Assembly: GCA_023525975.1 (NCBI GenBank) | Contig: CM042028.1 | Location: 80,103,501 to 80,167,500 of the forward strand | Length of the DNA: 64,000 nucleotides | Reading direction: 5' to 3' | Source: Smallanthus sonchifolius | Lineage: Eukaryota; Streptophyta; Magnoliopsida; Asterales; Asteraceae | Notes under the pieces: generated by a model | The model's input: only the letters and a program-made list of their open reading frames with translations | Told to the model about the DNA's origin: nothing | Database searches by the model: none | Program-made: the position numbers and the translations under genes | Shown here: piece after piece, positions 1-10,383 of the stretch | How the letters are laid out: every line of letters begins with the position of its first letter | How positions within the stretch are numbered: the stretch's first letter is position 1

Positions 1-263
1 CTCGGTCTAATAAATCCATTTTCTGTTAATTCTTGTAGTTGAGACATCAACTCTTTCATTTCTGACGGAGCCAATCGGTAGGGGGCTTTGGCAACGGGCT
101 CAGCTCCTGGCAGTAAGTCAATCTGAAATTCTATTTCCCGATCGGGTGGCAACCCAGGTAGATCCTCAGGGAATACTTCCGGAAAGTTGCACACCACGGG
201 TACATTCGTGAGTTCTTTAGTTTTCATTCTATCATCAATAACATATGCCAGATAAGCTTCTCA
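1..263 (-). pseudogene. gypsy A pol: protease-RT linker and start of reverse transcriptase (partial)
   Basis: Translation of the minus strand gives the linker and the RT N-terminus (PYRLAP, then a helix ending in NGFIRP at the window edge), the usual entry into the gypsy RT fingers. An in-frame TGA at 261-263 interrupts the pol frame. The homologous position in the second gypsy element (RRGCEAY) has TGC for cysteine, so this is a single-base nonsense change. The catalytic RT, RNase H and integrase parts would lie left of the window. Confidence 0.85.
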
Positions 264-1170
264 ACCGCGCCTCATGTAACTTTCGGCCTTGATCATCGAG
301 ATGACGTTCGGCATCGTGCAATTCCAATTCCCATAAACCGTAATTGGACTGCCGCTTGGAGCTTTGAGGTGTATCCTCTTACGTTTACATATGATTTGAG
401 CTTCATTGGCAGCTAGCCAATCCATTCCCAATACTATATCGAATCCTCCTAAGGTGAGAAGGAATAATCTAGAAGGGAACTTATGACCCTCTATTTCTAT
501 TATGCAATCCTCTGTTACTTGGAATACTGCCGAATTTTTACCAACGGCAGTTTGTACGCTAAAGGCCTTTACTATGGTGTTGATAGTGCAATCTAGTTTA
601 CGACTAAATGCACTGGATATAAAACTTTTACTAGCACCAGAGTCAAATAAAATAGCAGCATTTTCATCATTTACTAGAAACGTACCTGACACAACATCAG
701 GGTTTCCTCTTGCTTCTTCTTCAGTTAGTGCATAGGCTCGAGTCCTAGCCTTTGGCTGTTCCTTTTCAGCTTCCTTTTCCCTTCCCGCACCGGATTGTCT
801 GGTTTTTCTGCAATCCCTAGTCAGGTGACCAAACAGTCCACATCCTTGACATTTAGTGTCTCTTAAGCAGTCACGAGAATAGTGTCCCGCCTTCCCACAC
901 CTGTAACAGGTGGTAGTGCCAACCCGGCACTCGCCAAAATGTTGTCTTCCACATTTCTTGCAGGCTTCATAGTTATCCGACCTTGGTTTCTTAATTTCAG
1001 TTGTTACGTTCCCTCTTCCGGTGCCTCTAGACGGGTTCTCCCACTTTCTCTTTTGGGTTTCTGTTGGTGGGTCCTCATTGGCATAATCGTCGTAGACGAT
1101 TCCGCTCAGATTCACTACCGACTCGAAGGTCGAGGGTAGGTTGGCTTTCACGTGGACACGGACCCCTTTG
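264..1170 (-). pseudogene. gypsy A zinc knuckles and retropepsin-like aspartic protease
   Basis: The frame holds three cysteine-rich knuckles in a row: CKKCGRQHFGEC, CYRCGKAGHYSRDC and CQGCGLFGHLTRDC. They bind genomic RNA in the particle. A retropepsin-like protease follows, with active-site motif FDSGASKSFIS (Asp-Ser-Gly) and downstream GFDIVLGMDWL, typical of plant gypsy polyproteins. It should be continuous with gag, but the two frames are offset by one base near 1167-1169. The apparent methionine near 1151 is internal, not a real start. It ends at the nonsense codon at 261-263. Confidence 0.88.
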
Positions 1171-1953
1171 AGGTAGGCCCTTCACATAATACTTGATCAT
1201 TCGCTCTTCTGTCTCCACCAGGTGGGGTACCAGCTGTGCCAACTCATTGAATCTAGAAGTATACTGGCGGTGTGTCTTGTTGCCAGCCTTAAGGTTTAGG
1301 AATTCATTTTCCACTCGATCAATTTCGTTCTGGGGACAGAACTTTTGAATTACCAGCTTTTTCAGTTCTTCCCATGTCATTCTTGCAAGAGCGTTTGGGG
1401 ACTTTGTCCTCTGGATGTTCCTCCACCAACCTAGGGCCTCATTGGTGAAAGAATAAGCAACATATTTAACAGCCTGGTCTGGTCGACACTCGCTGATGTT
1501 GATTACAGCACTCATCCTCTCAATCCATTCAAGCGTTGCCACTGAATCTTTGCTCCCATCGAACTTGGGTGGGTCTCCGTCCTTGAAACCTTTGTAAGTG
1601 CACCCACGATTGCTCGATCCTATCTTTATTTCATCCCCATCACTATCATATACTTTCTCTTCATTGTCTCCTTCATCCTCCTCTTTACTTTTCTTTAATG
1701 CCTCGGATAGTAGATCGGGCAATACCTTCTTCAAAGTGAGCACGACTTCACGGGCAATAGCATCCCTGACTTCAGGTTCCAACTGTATAGGCCCTGGACT
1801 GTTGTTCCCAGTTGGTGTCACATCTGTTTCGTGCACACTCTCAGTGCGTTCTGCGTGCACACTCTCTTCCTCTTCCTGTCTTTGTTTCAATGGAGGTCTA
1901 CCTACTCGGCCAGTGCGACCGCCTCGGCGTCCCGTTCTTCCTCCACCAGCCAT
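1171..1953 (-). pseudogene. gypsy A gag (capsid) with a +1 frameshift
   Basis: Starts at ATG 1953-1951 (MAGGGRTGRRGG) with a basic, Gly/Arg-rich N-terminus, then an acidic linker and the retrotransposon gag (capsid) fold, recognisable by ALGWWRN, EFLNLKAG and RFNELAQLVPHLV. Gag forms the virus-like particle. After MIKYYVKGLPQ the frame runs into unrelated residues. One extra T in the run at 1167-1169 (plus strand) explains this, since removing it restores the same GLPQ-to-knuckle junction that gypsy B shows. The leader between the PBS and the ATG is about 340 bases. Confidence 0.88.
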
Positions 1954-2290
1954 AATCCTTAATTTCCTGATGGTTATAAAGGGAATACATCAATGTCATT
2001 TCTTCAGATCATAGTTTGGAACAGTACGAGCAAGGTAAATTCTTAATTACAGTGACCGGTTTGTGATTACTAATTTACATTGCTTTTCGGGTTCAAAACT
2101 CTTCAAATCAGTCATGGCATTAACATCTATTTGTTCTAAGTTATGGTATCTATTCTTATGCAAGAGCATTAACTTTATTCTTACTTACCGTGCTGGCGTT
2201 AGCGTTGGTTACCCATACTGACATCCGTGCGTTGGTCCCATAATCAGTTTGAGTCTAGACATTTAGGGATGTCTAAATCTCTCAAACTAT
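1954..2290 (-). other. untranslated leader of gypsy A
   Basis: AT-rich stretch between the PBS and the gag start. No ORF or repeat is seen. It is expected to hold packaging signals, but none is recognisable. Confidence 0.6.
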
Positions 2291-2303
2291 TGCTCTGATA
2301 CCA
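2291..2303 (-). other. primer-binding site of gypsy A (initiator tRNA-Met)
   Basis: The minus strand reads TGGTATCAGAGCA, complementary to the 3' end of plant initiator tRNA-Met. It lies three bases (AGT) inside the LTR end (...CCTTACA). Confidence 0.95.
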
Positions 2304-3600
2304 ACTTGTAAGGCCCCTTTCCCGGGTGACCTCACTTATTGGATTTACTCATAAACATAGCCATAAATACTGAACTTAAATTAAAAACATTCATCATTCA
2401 ATTACATTACATAACAGCGGAAGTCTTAACAATTAAAAACACAACATTGTCTTAACAAACAAAAGTGGGATGTCAGTCTTGTGCCGGGTAACCTTCACGC
2501 CATCGCACGACCTTTTCTTCCTTTACCTGAAATGTATACTAAAAGTCAGCTAACGCTGGTGAGTTCTAGTTTAATGCGATTTGATATAAACATTCTTTTC
2601 TTTACTTTATAAGTATGCATTACTGTATAGTCATTCATATAAATACGTATTCATAACTTTTGCCTTTCTTTCATCTTTCTTTTCTGTATTTTTGTGATTT
2701 CATATATATATATATGCATTCACCCTTTTCTTTCTTTTCTTTCTTTCTTTAATTTCATGGGTCATACTCTATAAGGGTGACCAACCCGTCATTTGCTTAC
2801 GAATGTCACAAAGACAATCGCCGCGGTCCATCGTCATGGCCCGCCTATACTTACAACCGTCCGGCAACTAGTGTCGTCCGTCATTTTATTCTTACAACCG
2901 TCCGGCAACCTTTGTCCGTCCGTCATGACTTACAACCGTCCTACCGTCGTAGGCCGTAATTCGCCCGTCTACCCGAAGGTATCCGTTTCCCATGCGACTA
3001 TTATTTATACAACCGTTCTACTATAATATGCCAATTGCTTCGACCGTCCATTAATGGCATTCGTACGTCCTAGCTGATGAAGGAACGCACTTGTCCCGGT
3101 TGTAAAATAATCACATGGTCGTCCGTCTACCGAAGTAGCCGTTATCATCGAAGCGTCCATAACATTTTCTGTACATGGCAAGCAATATATACATGGATAT
3201 AAAGCAGGATTTCATTCTTTCATATTGTGTTATACTTTCATTCATTCTTTATAATCATGCTTTTCATTCTTTATTCATAATTTCTCTTTCATGTATAGGT
3301 ATATATATATATATACTTGTATAACACATATGATCACATTGACATTCATAACATTTATTCACTTAGTGTATACATCTCAGCCCCAAAACATTTGAAAACA
3401 TTTGCACATAACATAGAAGGGGCACATAGAACTCACCTGATGAGCTACTCTAGGTTGTCCTAAACAAAGGTCCAACAGCGTCACTTCTGATCTGGATTAG
3501 GTAGTTAAATACACATTAGACCCAACCCCGACTTTAATGGTTTAATCATTCTAAACTTACTGACTTTACTTAACCAACCTGCTGCCTGCTGTCTGCTGCC

Positions 3601-3754
3601 TGCGCACTTAGTAAGTGCGCAGGGACTTGCTCTTGCGCACTTGGCAAGTGCGCAGGAGCCTTCCTCCTGCGTACTTGGTAAGTACGCAGAGTCTGCATCC
3701 TGCGTACTTGGTAAGTACGCAGGGATTCCCTCATGCGCACTTGGTAAGTGCGCA
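3601..3754. repeat. tandem array of five 21-bp palindromes, about 33-bp period (gypsy A LTR)
   Basis: Units start at 3601, 3634, 3668, 3701 and 3734. Each is a 9-nt arm, 3-nt loop and 9-nt arm: TGCGCACTT / AAGTGCGCA in units 1, 2 and 5, and TGCGTACTT / AAGTACGCA in units 3 and 4, where both arms changed together and pairing is kept. Spacers are about 12 nt and vary. By the TATA position the array sits roughly 350-500 nt into the transcript. The period of 33 creates overlapping fake ORFs on both strands. Confidence 0.95.
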
Positions 3755-4131
3755 GGACCTGGTTCTTGGACCAAAAATCCGAAGTTCTTGCATGCAAACC
3801 CGATCGTGCCAATCTTACAATTTTCTTTGATCAAAACATGCGGTTTTCGTTCTAGATGCTATTTCTAAGCTTATTATCAAGTTTCATCCGTAAAAACATC
3901 ATCTATTTAGCTAAAACTCGAGAAACCCCAAAATGAACAAAAACTCAGATTATGTATGAATCATTACCTGGATTGAAGTTTTGATTTGGAGGTTTTGCTC
4001 ACGAGCTCAGCTGTAACGTGCTCCTCTAATCTCGTGACGATCCGTCGACTTTCTCTCTCTAGACCCGGGCTCCCTTTCTCTCTCTAGAAGTGGTGAAATG
4101 GAGGTGGAATGAGCTAGTGGGCTGCCTTGCC

Positions 4132-4140
4132 CCTTTTATA
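4132..4140 (-). promoter_or_regulatory. TATA box of gypsy A LTR
   Basis: Minus-strand TATAAAAGG about 120 nt inside the LTR start. It is the only good TATA in this part, and it places the U3/R border around 4105. Confidence 0.65.
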
Positions 4141-4260
4141 CCTGGGCTTCCCTCGGCCCGTTGGAGCCGAGCTCAAGCCCATCCGTTCTCATTTCGTTTT
4201 ATGACGTTTAAATCTCTATCGTATTATTATTTACTTATTTACTATTTTCGGGATGTTACA

Positions 4261-5507
4261 AACCATTCACTACGTGGGGTCAACCGTTACGTATCGCCGT
4301 CATTGCCCAACACACATCTTTCCTTTGGGAATCAACCGTTACGTATCGCCGTCATTGATTTCCCTTACCTTATTCAGTTAGGATGATCGTCATCACCCGA
4401 GTAACCGTCGTTACTCCCTTACCAGTTGTACAACATCAAAACCATCGACAGGCCACCAAGACACTGCCCTGTTGTTCTTATGGTAACTATGGCTCGCTGT
4501 CCATAATCTACCACAAGGCTGGGAATCACATTCCCAGACTTTGTTCGTCAATTCCATTCATTCGACAGATTATATTTGTAATGACTTCTTTAAACCTTTA
4601 CCTCTTTCCCTTTTCATTAAACATTTCCTCATTTAGACCGTTCATAAACATTCGTAAACCTTTTTGGCAAAAACACTTCATAACCTTTCCTTTCGTAAAC
4701 ATCGTTTCGTTAAAACATCATTTCGTTAAAACATCATTTCGTAAGTATGCACACCAGCCCCAAACATTTAACAAAACATTTAAAAGAGGGCTCTAGAACT
4801 CACCTGATACGCTAATATGGGTTGTCCTAAACGAAGGTCCAACAACGTCACTTCCGATCTGAATTGATTAGTTAAATACACATCAGACCAATCCCGACTC
4901 TAACGGTTTAACCATTCTAACATACTGACTTCACTTAACCAGTTCTGATGTCTGCGCACTTGGCAAGTGCGCAGACCCTGCTGCCTGCGCAGGTCCCTCC
5001 ACCTGCGCACTTATCAAGTGTGCAGGACCTGCTCCGTGCACACTTAGCAAGTGCGCACGACCTGTTCTTCGCGAAAAACCCTAACTTTCGCATTCGGGTC
5101 TGATCATGTCAAGATCCCGAACCTGTTTGCATTCAAAACGTTCGTTTTCCATTAAGGAACTCAAATCCATGATTATCTTTCAGTTTCATCTGTTCAAACC
5201 TTACCTTTTCACCCAAAACCCGAAAAACCCAAAAACGAACTAAAACTCAGATTTAGGTCGGATTGTTACCTGAATCGAGTTTCTGATTCGGAGGTTCTTC
5301 TCACGAGTTATGGAGTAACACTTTGCTGAAGTCTCGGGTCGATCCGCCAACTTTCTCTCTCTACGGTTTCTCTCTCTAAAAGTTGCAAATGAGAGAAAAG
5401 GGGTGGCATAGGCTATTTATAGCCCGCTGACCCATCCGACCCGACCCGTCATGCCTTGTTCGTTTATTCCGTTATTATAACTGTCGTTTTATTTTTGGGA
5501 TGTTACA
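4261..5507 (-). repeat. truncated LTR of gypsy family B (target of gypsy A)
   Basis: Closely matches the corresponding half of the LTR at 57409-59424, including the run around 4405-4560, the palindromes at 4953-5057 and the end GGGATGTTACA at 5501-5507. The outer end is followed by TGGCC, not by a polypurine tract, so 5507 is the outer border of a 5' or solo LTR read on the minus strand. The other half must lie beyond the gypsy A insertion, left of the window. A TATA box (TATAAATAG, minus) is at 5413-5421. Confidence 0.9.
4953..5057. repeat. palindrome array in truncated family-B LTR
   Basis: Hairpin units at 4953-4973, 5004-5024 and 5037-5057, plus a half unit near 4986 where one hairpin collapsed to TGCGCAGG. 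Same core as the arrays at 3601 and 58805, but with fewer copies. Confidence 0.9.
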
Positions 5508-6777
5508 TGGCCAAACCAAACTTCTCCGACGAGAAATGCTAGGTTTCCGACTGCTCACGTTTTTCCGGCAAGGATTCCGCCACCGCCGGACCACTTCATC
5601 GGTACCACCTCCTTCCCTCTCCCGATCTCTCTCTCAGAACAGGTCGTTCAGCCCTAGACAACCGCCACCATCCACTTCATCGCCCACCTCCTTCCCTTTC
5701 CCGATTCTCTCTCATCTATACACTGTGTGTATGTGTGTTTTATACATCAATTATCTGAAAGAGTAAAATACAAATTTGTAGATGAAATGACTATTTTGCC
5801 CATCATGTGAGGGACACATGATGGGATTTAAAGGTGAAAATGAATGGGGGTTAGTGTAAAGGAAATAGGATGTATAAAAGCATGTAATAAAAGGACATGC
5901 GGTGTACTTATTGAAGTTAAAAGACACAAAGTGTAATTTGTAGTATAAATAAAAGAAAATATGTGTAATTTACTCAAATAATAAAGTAAGAAACTCTCTA
6001 AAGGAATATTGTGCTTTCATTAGTTATTATTATTTGCTGTGTTTAGGAAACACAAATTATCGTAAATTTCACCTTTTAGTTCAATTTTAAAATAATAAAC
6101 AAAACTAAAATCTAAATATGACTTTTCTAACTTTAATCATAATTCAATATTTTATGAATTTATGTAGGTTTTAATTGATTATTACGTTCGGATTTATAAA
6201 TTAGTTGCTACATATTATATTTTTTCAGTTTTTAAATAATAAATTATAAATACTCACACACTTGAGCATACATTTTTTTTCGTTAACTAGAAGCTTAGAA
6301 GTATAGATATATCCTTTTATCTTTCAGAAAAATAAGGTTACTTGGTGTTTAATTAACGAAACATTACTAAAGATACAGAAAATTATGAAAATAGACACCC
6401 GACTAAATGGGCGGCGGCTAAGCCGGCACAACAAAGGCTTTAGCTGGCAACCAACAAAGGCTTAACCGACAATTTACATAAATGTCTATTTTGATAAAGT
6501 TGACATGATCAATGTCTATTTAGGTAATTATCTCCTAAAAATATTATAGAAAAGACCCAACTTTTTTTTTTTTTTTTTTTTGAAAAAGGCCCAACTCAAT
6601 ATCATTTTTTCCGATGATTAGTATCACTTGACAAATAGAAAACTGAAAATTATTTATTTTTAGTTGAACGTGTATCACGGGATGGGAGTGTGAATAGACT
6701 TTGACCACGAAAATACGTGGTGACCAAGTGTTTTACTTCGGCAGAAAGCATTTTTGGTTAGATCTATAATAATTTTT
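5508..6777. other. intergenic, AT-rich
   Basis: No gene is supported. 5500-5770 is C/T-rich and gives a spurious ORF. 6280-6350 and 6600-6760 resemble 13150-13300 and 13560-13690, the 3' flank of the AAA pseudogene, so they belong to the segmental duplication. A poly-T run is at 6561-6580. Confidence 0.6.
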
Positions 6778-7181
6778 TTTATTACTTTTTTTATCCCCCA
6801 ATCTCTTTTGACTAATCTCTTTGAAAAATGTTCCCTCATATACCGTCGGACGACAGTGTTGGAAAAAAATCCAACGGTGTTTGAAAAAAAATATTTACCT
6901 CAACAATTTTGTAAAAAATAAAATAAAATCTTTTTTGAAAAAAATTAATGATTTTATATAAATACAATGAGATCTTACCTCAACAATTTTGAAAAAAAAA
7001 ATACCGTCAGATCCGCCGGTGTTTATAAACATACCGATGATTTGGACACGTGGCGGGCTGTAGTTGGCTGAGAACAGTATCGGACGACGATGTTATACAG
7101 TTAGTTCCGACGGTTTATGAGGGGACATTTTCGAAAGGGATTAGTCAAAGAGAGAGATTGAGAGGAAAGAAAAGTAATAAC
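6778..7181. mobile_element. MITE with about 70-bp imperfect terminal inverted repeats
   Basis: The left end (TTATTACTTTT... CAATCTCTTTTGACTAATC... ATACCGTCGGA, to about 6850) is repeated inverted at about 7106-7181. The pairing runs through CTCATAnACCGTCGGA on both sides. The interior is AT-rich with a repeated CCTCAACAATTTTG motif and no ORF. No clean target duplication is visible, so the superfamily is unassigned; long TIRs would suit a Mutator-type MITE. Confidence 0.75.
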
Positions 7182-7380
7182 GTCATTTTAAGAATTTTCC
7201 CTAATTATATTGTTTGATTCCTCATTCAAAGTAAATATGTTCATATGTGCTGGATTCCTTGATCAAAGTCGAAATGTTTTAATGCCCATTAGTTTCAAGC
7301 CCCTATTATTTACATTTTTTTTCCTACATTAACAGGGAGATAAAAATAGAACAAACTTATATCTTTTAGACTGGATCTTA

Positions 7381-7639
7381 GGGTGGTGGGAGTGGTGCTC
7401 GGGTACCACTCGGGTAGTTGGCGGGTGGGCGGGTACACCGCCGCAAGCTTGGCGGGTACCAGCGGGTAGGGGAGACGGGTATGGGAAGCCGCTGAAAGTT
7501 TTGGAAATCAAGCCGTTGGAGAAAAATTAGGAGGGTTGGAGAGGGTACTTGGAGGGTAGTTTGGCTAAGTGAGGTGACATCTTCTAATTGGTCTATTTTA
7601 GGAGGATACTTGGGTTAGAGGGTACCACTCCCACCACCC
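7381..7639. mobile_element. PIF/Harbinger (Tourist-like) MITE
   Basis: Perfect 16-bp terminal inverted repeats GGGTGGTGGGAGTGGT at 7381-7396 and 7624-7639. They are flanked on both sides by the 3-bp target TTA (7378-7380 and 7640-7642), the PIF/Harbinger signature. 259 bp; the small ORF across it is not a gene. Confidence 0.9.
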
Positions 7640-7740
7640 TTATGGTGTAACTTATCTTTCTAAATGTATGTTTTGTTCGAGGTGCTAGCTTCTTGTTACC
7701 CTTCTGTTTTTTAATAAAGATTGTCATTTAAAAAAAAGTA

Positions 7741-7877
7741 GGGAATTGCATATATCCCCTCCTCTAAACTTATAAATATGTATATTTCTTCAAAGCATAA
7801 TATACAATGCTCTTAAAGCATGATTTGAAGAAATAGACAATTTTACAAGTTTAGAGATGGATATATGCAATTGCTCT
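7741..7877. mobile_element. small fold-back MITE
   Basis: AATTGCATATATCC...CTCTAAACTT...TATTTCTTCAAA on the left returns inverted on the right (to about 7873), giving about 50-bp arms and a short loop. A related half-copy lies at 17944-18010. Confidence 0.75.
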
Positions 7878-7997
7878 AAAAAAAACTAATATATATATAC
7901 TAAAGAACCTGTAGCCTAACGATATTCGGATATATATAGTGATGTTCCTTCGTATAAGATTAAGGGTTAAAGTGCCATGATGTTAAAAAAAAAAAAG

Positions 7998-8155
7998 TTT
8001 GCCCCTAAACTTCTCATTTGACACGTACAACCTTGTTATTATGCTTTATCACAATTTTACTTGTGCCTGTTTTATTGTCATGGTCCTTTAAGATTGTTCT
8101 TAACAAAGTTTGCCCCCAAACTTGTCATTTGACACATACAACCTTGTTATTATAT
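7998..8155. repeat. direct repeat pair, about 45 bp
   Basis: AAGTTTGCCCC-nAAACTT-nTCATTTGACAC followed by a TACAACCTTGTTATTAT motif occurs at about 7998 and again at about 8105. It is probably an edge of an unidentified repeat. Confidence 0.6.
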
Positions 8156-8339
8156 TTTTATCACTTTTAATAGTGGTGAACTCACCTCACTCTAAACACC
8201 AATATGAACTTCTTGTTTCAAGATTTCAACACTCACATTCGTGATACAAATTTTGAGATTGTTACATAACTGTGACGCTCAAGAAGCTAATAATGTAGGA
8301 ATATGTAAGAAGATGAGGAAATGTATTTGCTATATTTAC

Positions 8340-8700
8340 AGTCATAAGGTGTAGACCTGTGTACTTGTTTTACATAGAATGCAAATAAATCTACACTCAA
8401 TTACATGCCCGCTTTGTGGAGTGGTCAAGGAAACAACGGAACATATATTTACATCATGCTATATTGCAGCGACTATTTGACAACATGTTAGTCAATATCA
8501 CCAATCTATGCTTTTTCAGTTAGAGATCTTATGGAGTTTCACAAGAGCATCTAGACCAACCCTTTACGACAAGAATGGTATAGTTGGTTGTACTTGTCAA
8601 TCTACAATATAATGTTTTATATAACATTCAAGGTTTTTGCTGATTGTGACATTAGACAATTGGAAAATATAAAAGATGCCTGAGCATTAGAAGTGGTAAA
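8340..8700 (+). pseudogene. RT zinc-binding (zf-RVT) domain relic
   Basis: Plus-strand translation near 8405 gives CPLCGVVKETTEHIFTSC, the Cys-x2-Cys...His-x4-Cys pattern of the zf-RVT domain found at the C-terminus of plant LINE-type reverse transcriptases and their domesticated fragments. It stops soon after (ATI then a stop). Following residues (VRDLMEFHK, EWYSWL) still fit the family but with further stops. No upstream RT is present, so it is a decayed fragment. Confidence 0.6.
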
Positions 8701-8821
8701 GATGTACATCACACGTTGAGATAATTGGTCCGGCCAGTGTATGATGTGAACTAGTTAAACGTTTCTTTAATTAAACTAATATACTATTGTGTATTTTGAA
8801 AAAAATTAATACCCAATATTC

Positions 8822-10312
8822 TCAACTGAATGATTCCGGAACAGTTTCATTCTTTTCGATTTGTTCACTCTCTTTTGCAGCCAATTCTTCTTGTTTTTTG
8901 CCTTTTTCTTTTGCCTCTTCATTCTCCTTCCTCTTCACATCAAAAAACTCGACAAGTCCGCTTAGAGCAATGTCTGGATCATCGTCCTTAAGTAGTTGCT
9001 CTGCTATTTCAGCCGGGGTAACCTCAACCTCACCAATTAAATCCTCGATTTGTTCAAAAAGACTGTGTTGTGTGATACCAAGATAGTTGGACGCTAGCAA
9101 TCGTAACCCACTAGGGGTGCAATATGACATGTTGATGTGAACGTCCATTCGACCAGGTCGAAGGAGTGCAGGGTCGAGTATGTCTTTCCTGTTTGTGGTG
9201 AATATGATGATTCTTTCATCCCCACAACTTGACCATAAACCATCGATAAAGTTAAGGAATCCTGATAATGTAACCCTCTGTTCTTCATGGTAACCACGTG
9301 GTCCACGTCGACGATGGTTGTATTTTCCAACTAATGATTGAGCCGGCTCTGCATCCACTCGATCATGCAGCTCCACTGAGCAATCAATGTCCTCCACCAC
9401 CAATATTGACCGGTTTGCCGTTGCCACCAACAACCTCCGCAGATCACTGTTTGATCTAATGTCAGTCAACTCTAAGTCATATATGTCAAAGTTCAAGTAA
9501 TTCGCCATGGCCGCGATCAGGCTTGATTTCCCTGTCCCAGGCGGACCATACAACAGGTACCCTCTCTTCCAAGCCTTTCCGACTTTTCGATAATACTCTC
9601 TCCTCTCTACAAACCTATCCAGATCCTTCATCACCTTCTCCTTCACATCGGTCTCCATTGCCAACGTGGCAAATGTCGCCGGATGGTCTAGATTCACCGA
9701 CGTCCACACCTGTCTTTGATAAGATTCGAGGGTGAATAGCTTCACCGTTTTCTCCTCTTGTTTCCTTGTTTTGGCGTCGTTAATTATAAACGGCAAGTAG
9801 TCGTTCAACGCCAGATCTTTGTGTTTCCGGTGAAACGTGAGTTCCAATGATCGTTGATCCGTTCTGCTGGAAGATCCGTTCATATCATCGTAATTTTGGT
9901 ATTCTCTCGTCGGCAGCTTCTTAGAAACCAAAGACCACTTGAATTTGACTCCGTTGTATGTATCGATAAACTCATCATTGATCTCCATGGCAACATTAAT
10001 GTTTTTGTCGCTAGGGTTTTTAGTGATCTTCAGACGATTGGTTTGGAGGGAGATTCTGGAGCCGAGGTAGAGTTGTGTGGCGTTATAAATCTCGTTTTCT
10101 TGAAACCCATCGAATTCGTAGATGACCATGGTCAACTGTCTGGATAACTTGTTGATGAAATTACGGAGGCCGAAATAAAGATAGTCTTGGAATTCAGAAG
10201 GGAGGTATTCACGAGCGACGCTGCGAGCAACCACCGAGGCTGCGGCGACAGATCCGATGGTGGAAACAACTGTTTTTGCCATGGCGATTTTCGATTCCGT
10301 TGATGAAGACAT
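8822..10312 (-). CDS. AAA-ATPase of the BCS1/HSR4-like (AATP1) family
   Basis: Intronless 496-residue protein. The start is ATG 10312-10310 (MSSSTESKIAMAK); an in-frame TTG six bases upstream is not a plausible plant start. The N-terminus has a hydrophobic segment (VVSTIGSVAAASVVA) expected to anchor it in a mitochondrial or ER membrane. An AAA_assoc region (YLPSEFQDYLYFGL) follows, then one AAA module with Walker A GPPGTGKS near residues 256-263, Walker B ILVVEDID near 303-310, and TTNRKDILDPALLRPGR carrying the sensor and arginine positions. The C-terminus is Glu/Lys-rich. Length and architecture match plant AAA-ATPases related to yeast Bcs1; named plant relatives (OM66/BCS1, HSR4) are induced by stress and salicylic acid. 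It hydrolyses ATP to remodel protein substrates, which are unknown here. All catalytic motifs are present, so it appears functional. A broken paralogue lies upstream at 14508-17147. Confidence 0.93.
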   Translation of the reverse strand: MSSSTESKIAMAKTVVSTIGSVAAASVVARSVAREYLPSEFQDYLYFGLRNFINKLSRQLTMVIYEFDGFQENEIYNATQLYLGSRISLQTNRLKITKNPSDKNINVAMEINDEFIDTYNGVKFKWSLVSKKLPTREYQNYDDMNGSSSRTDQRSLELTFHRKHKDLALNDYLPFIINDAKTRKQEEKTVKLFTLESYQRQVWTSVNLDHPATFATLAMETDVKEKVMKDLDRFVERREYYRKVGKAWKRGYLLYGPPGTGKSSLIAAMANYLNFDIYDLELTDIRSNSDLRRLLVATANRSILVVEDIDCSVELHDRVDAEPAQSLVGKYNHRRRGPRGYHEEQRVTLSGFLNFIDGLWSSCGDERIIIFTTNRKDILDPALLRPGRMDVHINMSYCTPSGLRLLASNYLGITQHSLFEQIEDLIGEVEVTPAEIAEQLLKDDDPDIALSGLVEFFDVKRKENEEAKEKGKKQEELAAKESEQIEKNETVPESFS

Positions 10313-10383
10313 TTTCAAAATGAAGGGTTTTGATTAGGTATGAAAATGGAGATGAAGGGCTGGTTTTTATCGAAGAAACGATG

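Larger units (their letters stand above)
1..4260 (-). mobile_element. Ty3/gypsy LTR retrotransposon A, 5' part (cut by window start)
   Basis: Minus-strand element. Reading down from 4260 it has a 5' LTR (2307-4260), an initiator-Met primer-binding site, a leader, gag, CCHC zinc knuckles, an aspartic protease and the first codons of reverse transcriptase, where the window ends. Protein order is the gypsy order. Gag and protease closely resemble the second gypsy element at the right end, whose integrase carries a chromodomain, so a Tekay/Del-type chromovirus is likely. The element is dead: gag has a 1-bp frameshift and the protease-RT linker has a stop. It lies inside the LTR of another gypsy family (4261-5507), so it is a nested, younger insertion. 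The other LTR and the partner target duplication (first copy would be 4261-4265, AACCA) are outside the window. Confidence 0.93.
2307..4260 (-). repeat. 5' LTR of gypsy A (1954 bp)
   Basis: On the minus strand the LTR begins TGTAACATCCC at 4260 and ends GGCCTTACA at 2307, beside the PBS. A TATA box is at 4132-4140 (minus TATAAAAGG), so transcription should begin near 4105. Downstream of it lies a 33-bp palindrome array (3601-3754), and around 2850-2960 there are repeats of ACAACCGTCCGGCAAC-like units. Both ends align with the LTR at 57409-59424, but the middle is diverged, so the two are related families. Confidence 0.93.

Noticed and set aside
3600..3760. CRISPR-like array (regular repeats and spacers)
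   Set aside because: Repeats are palindromes in a plant LTR with short similar spacers; no cas genes, eukaryotic context.
3505..3868. Four overlapping ORFs with HLPSTQ / LRTYQVR repeats
   Set aside because: Same artefact in the gypsy A LTR.
10313..10318. Upstream TTG as start of the AAA-ATPase
   Set aside because: Plant genes start at ATG; the first ATG is 10312-10310, which also aligns with the paralogue start at 17147.
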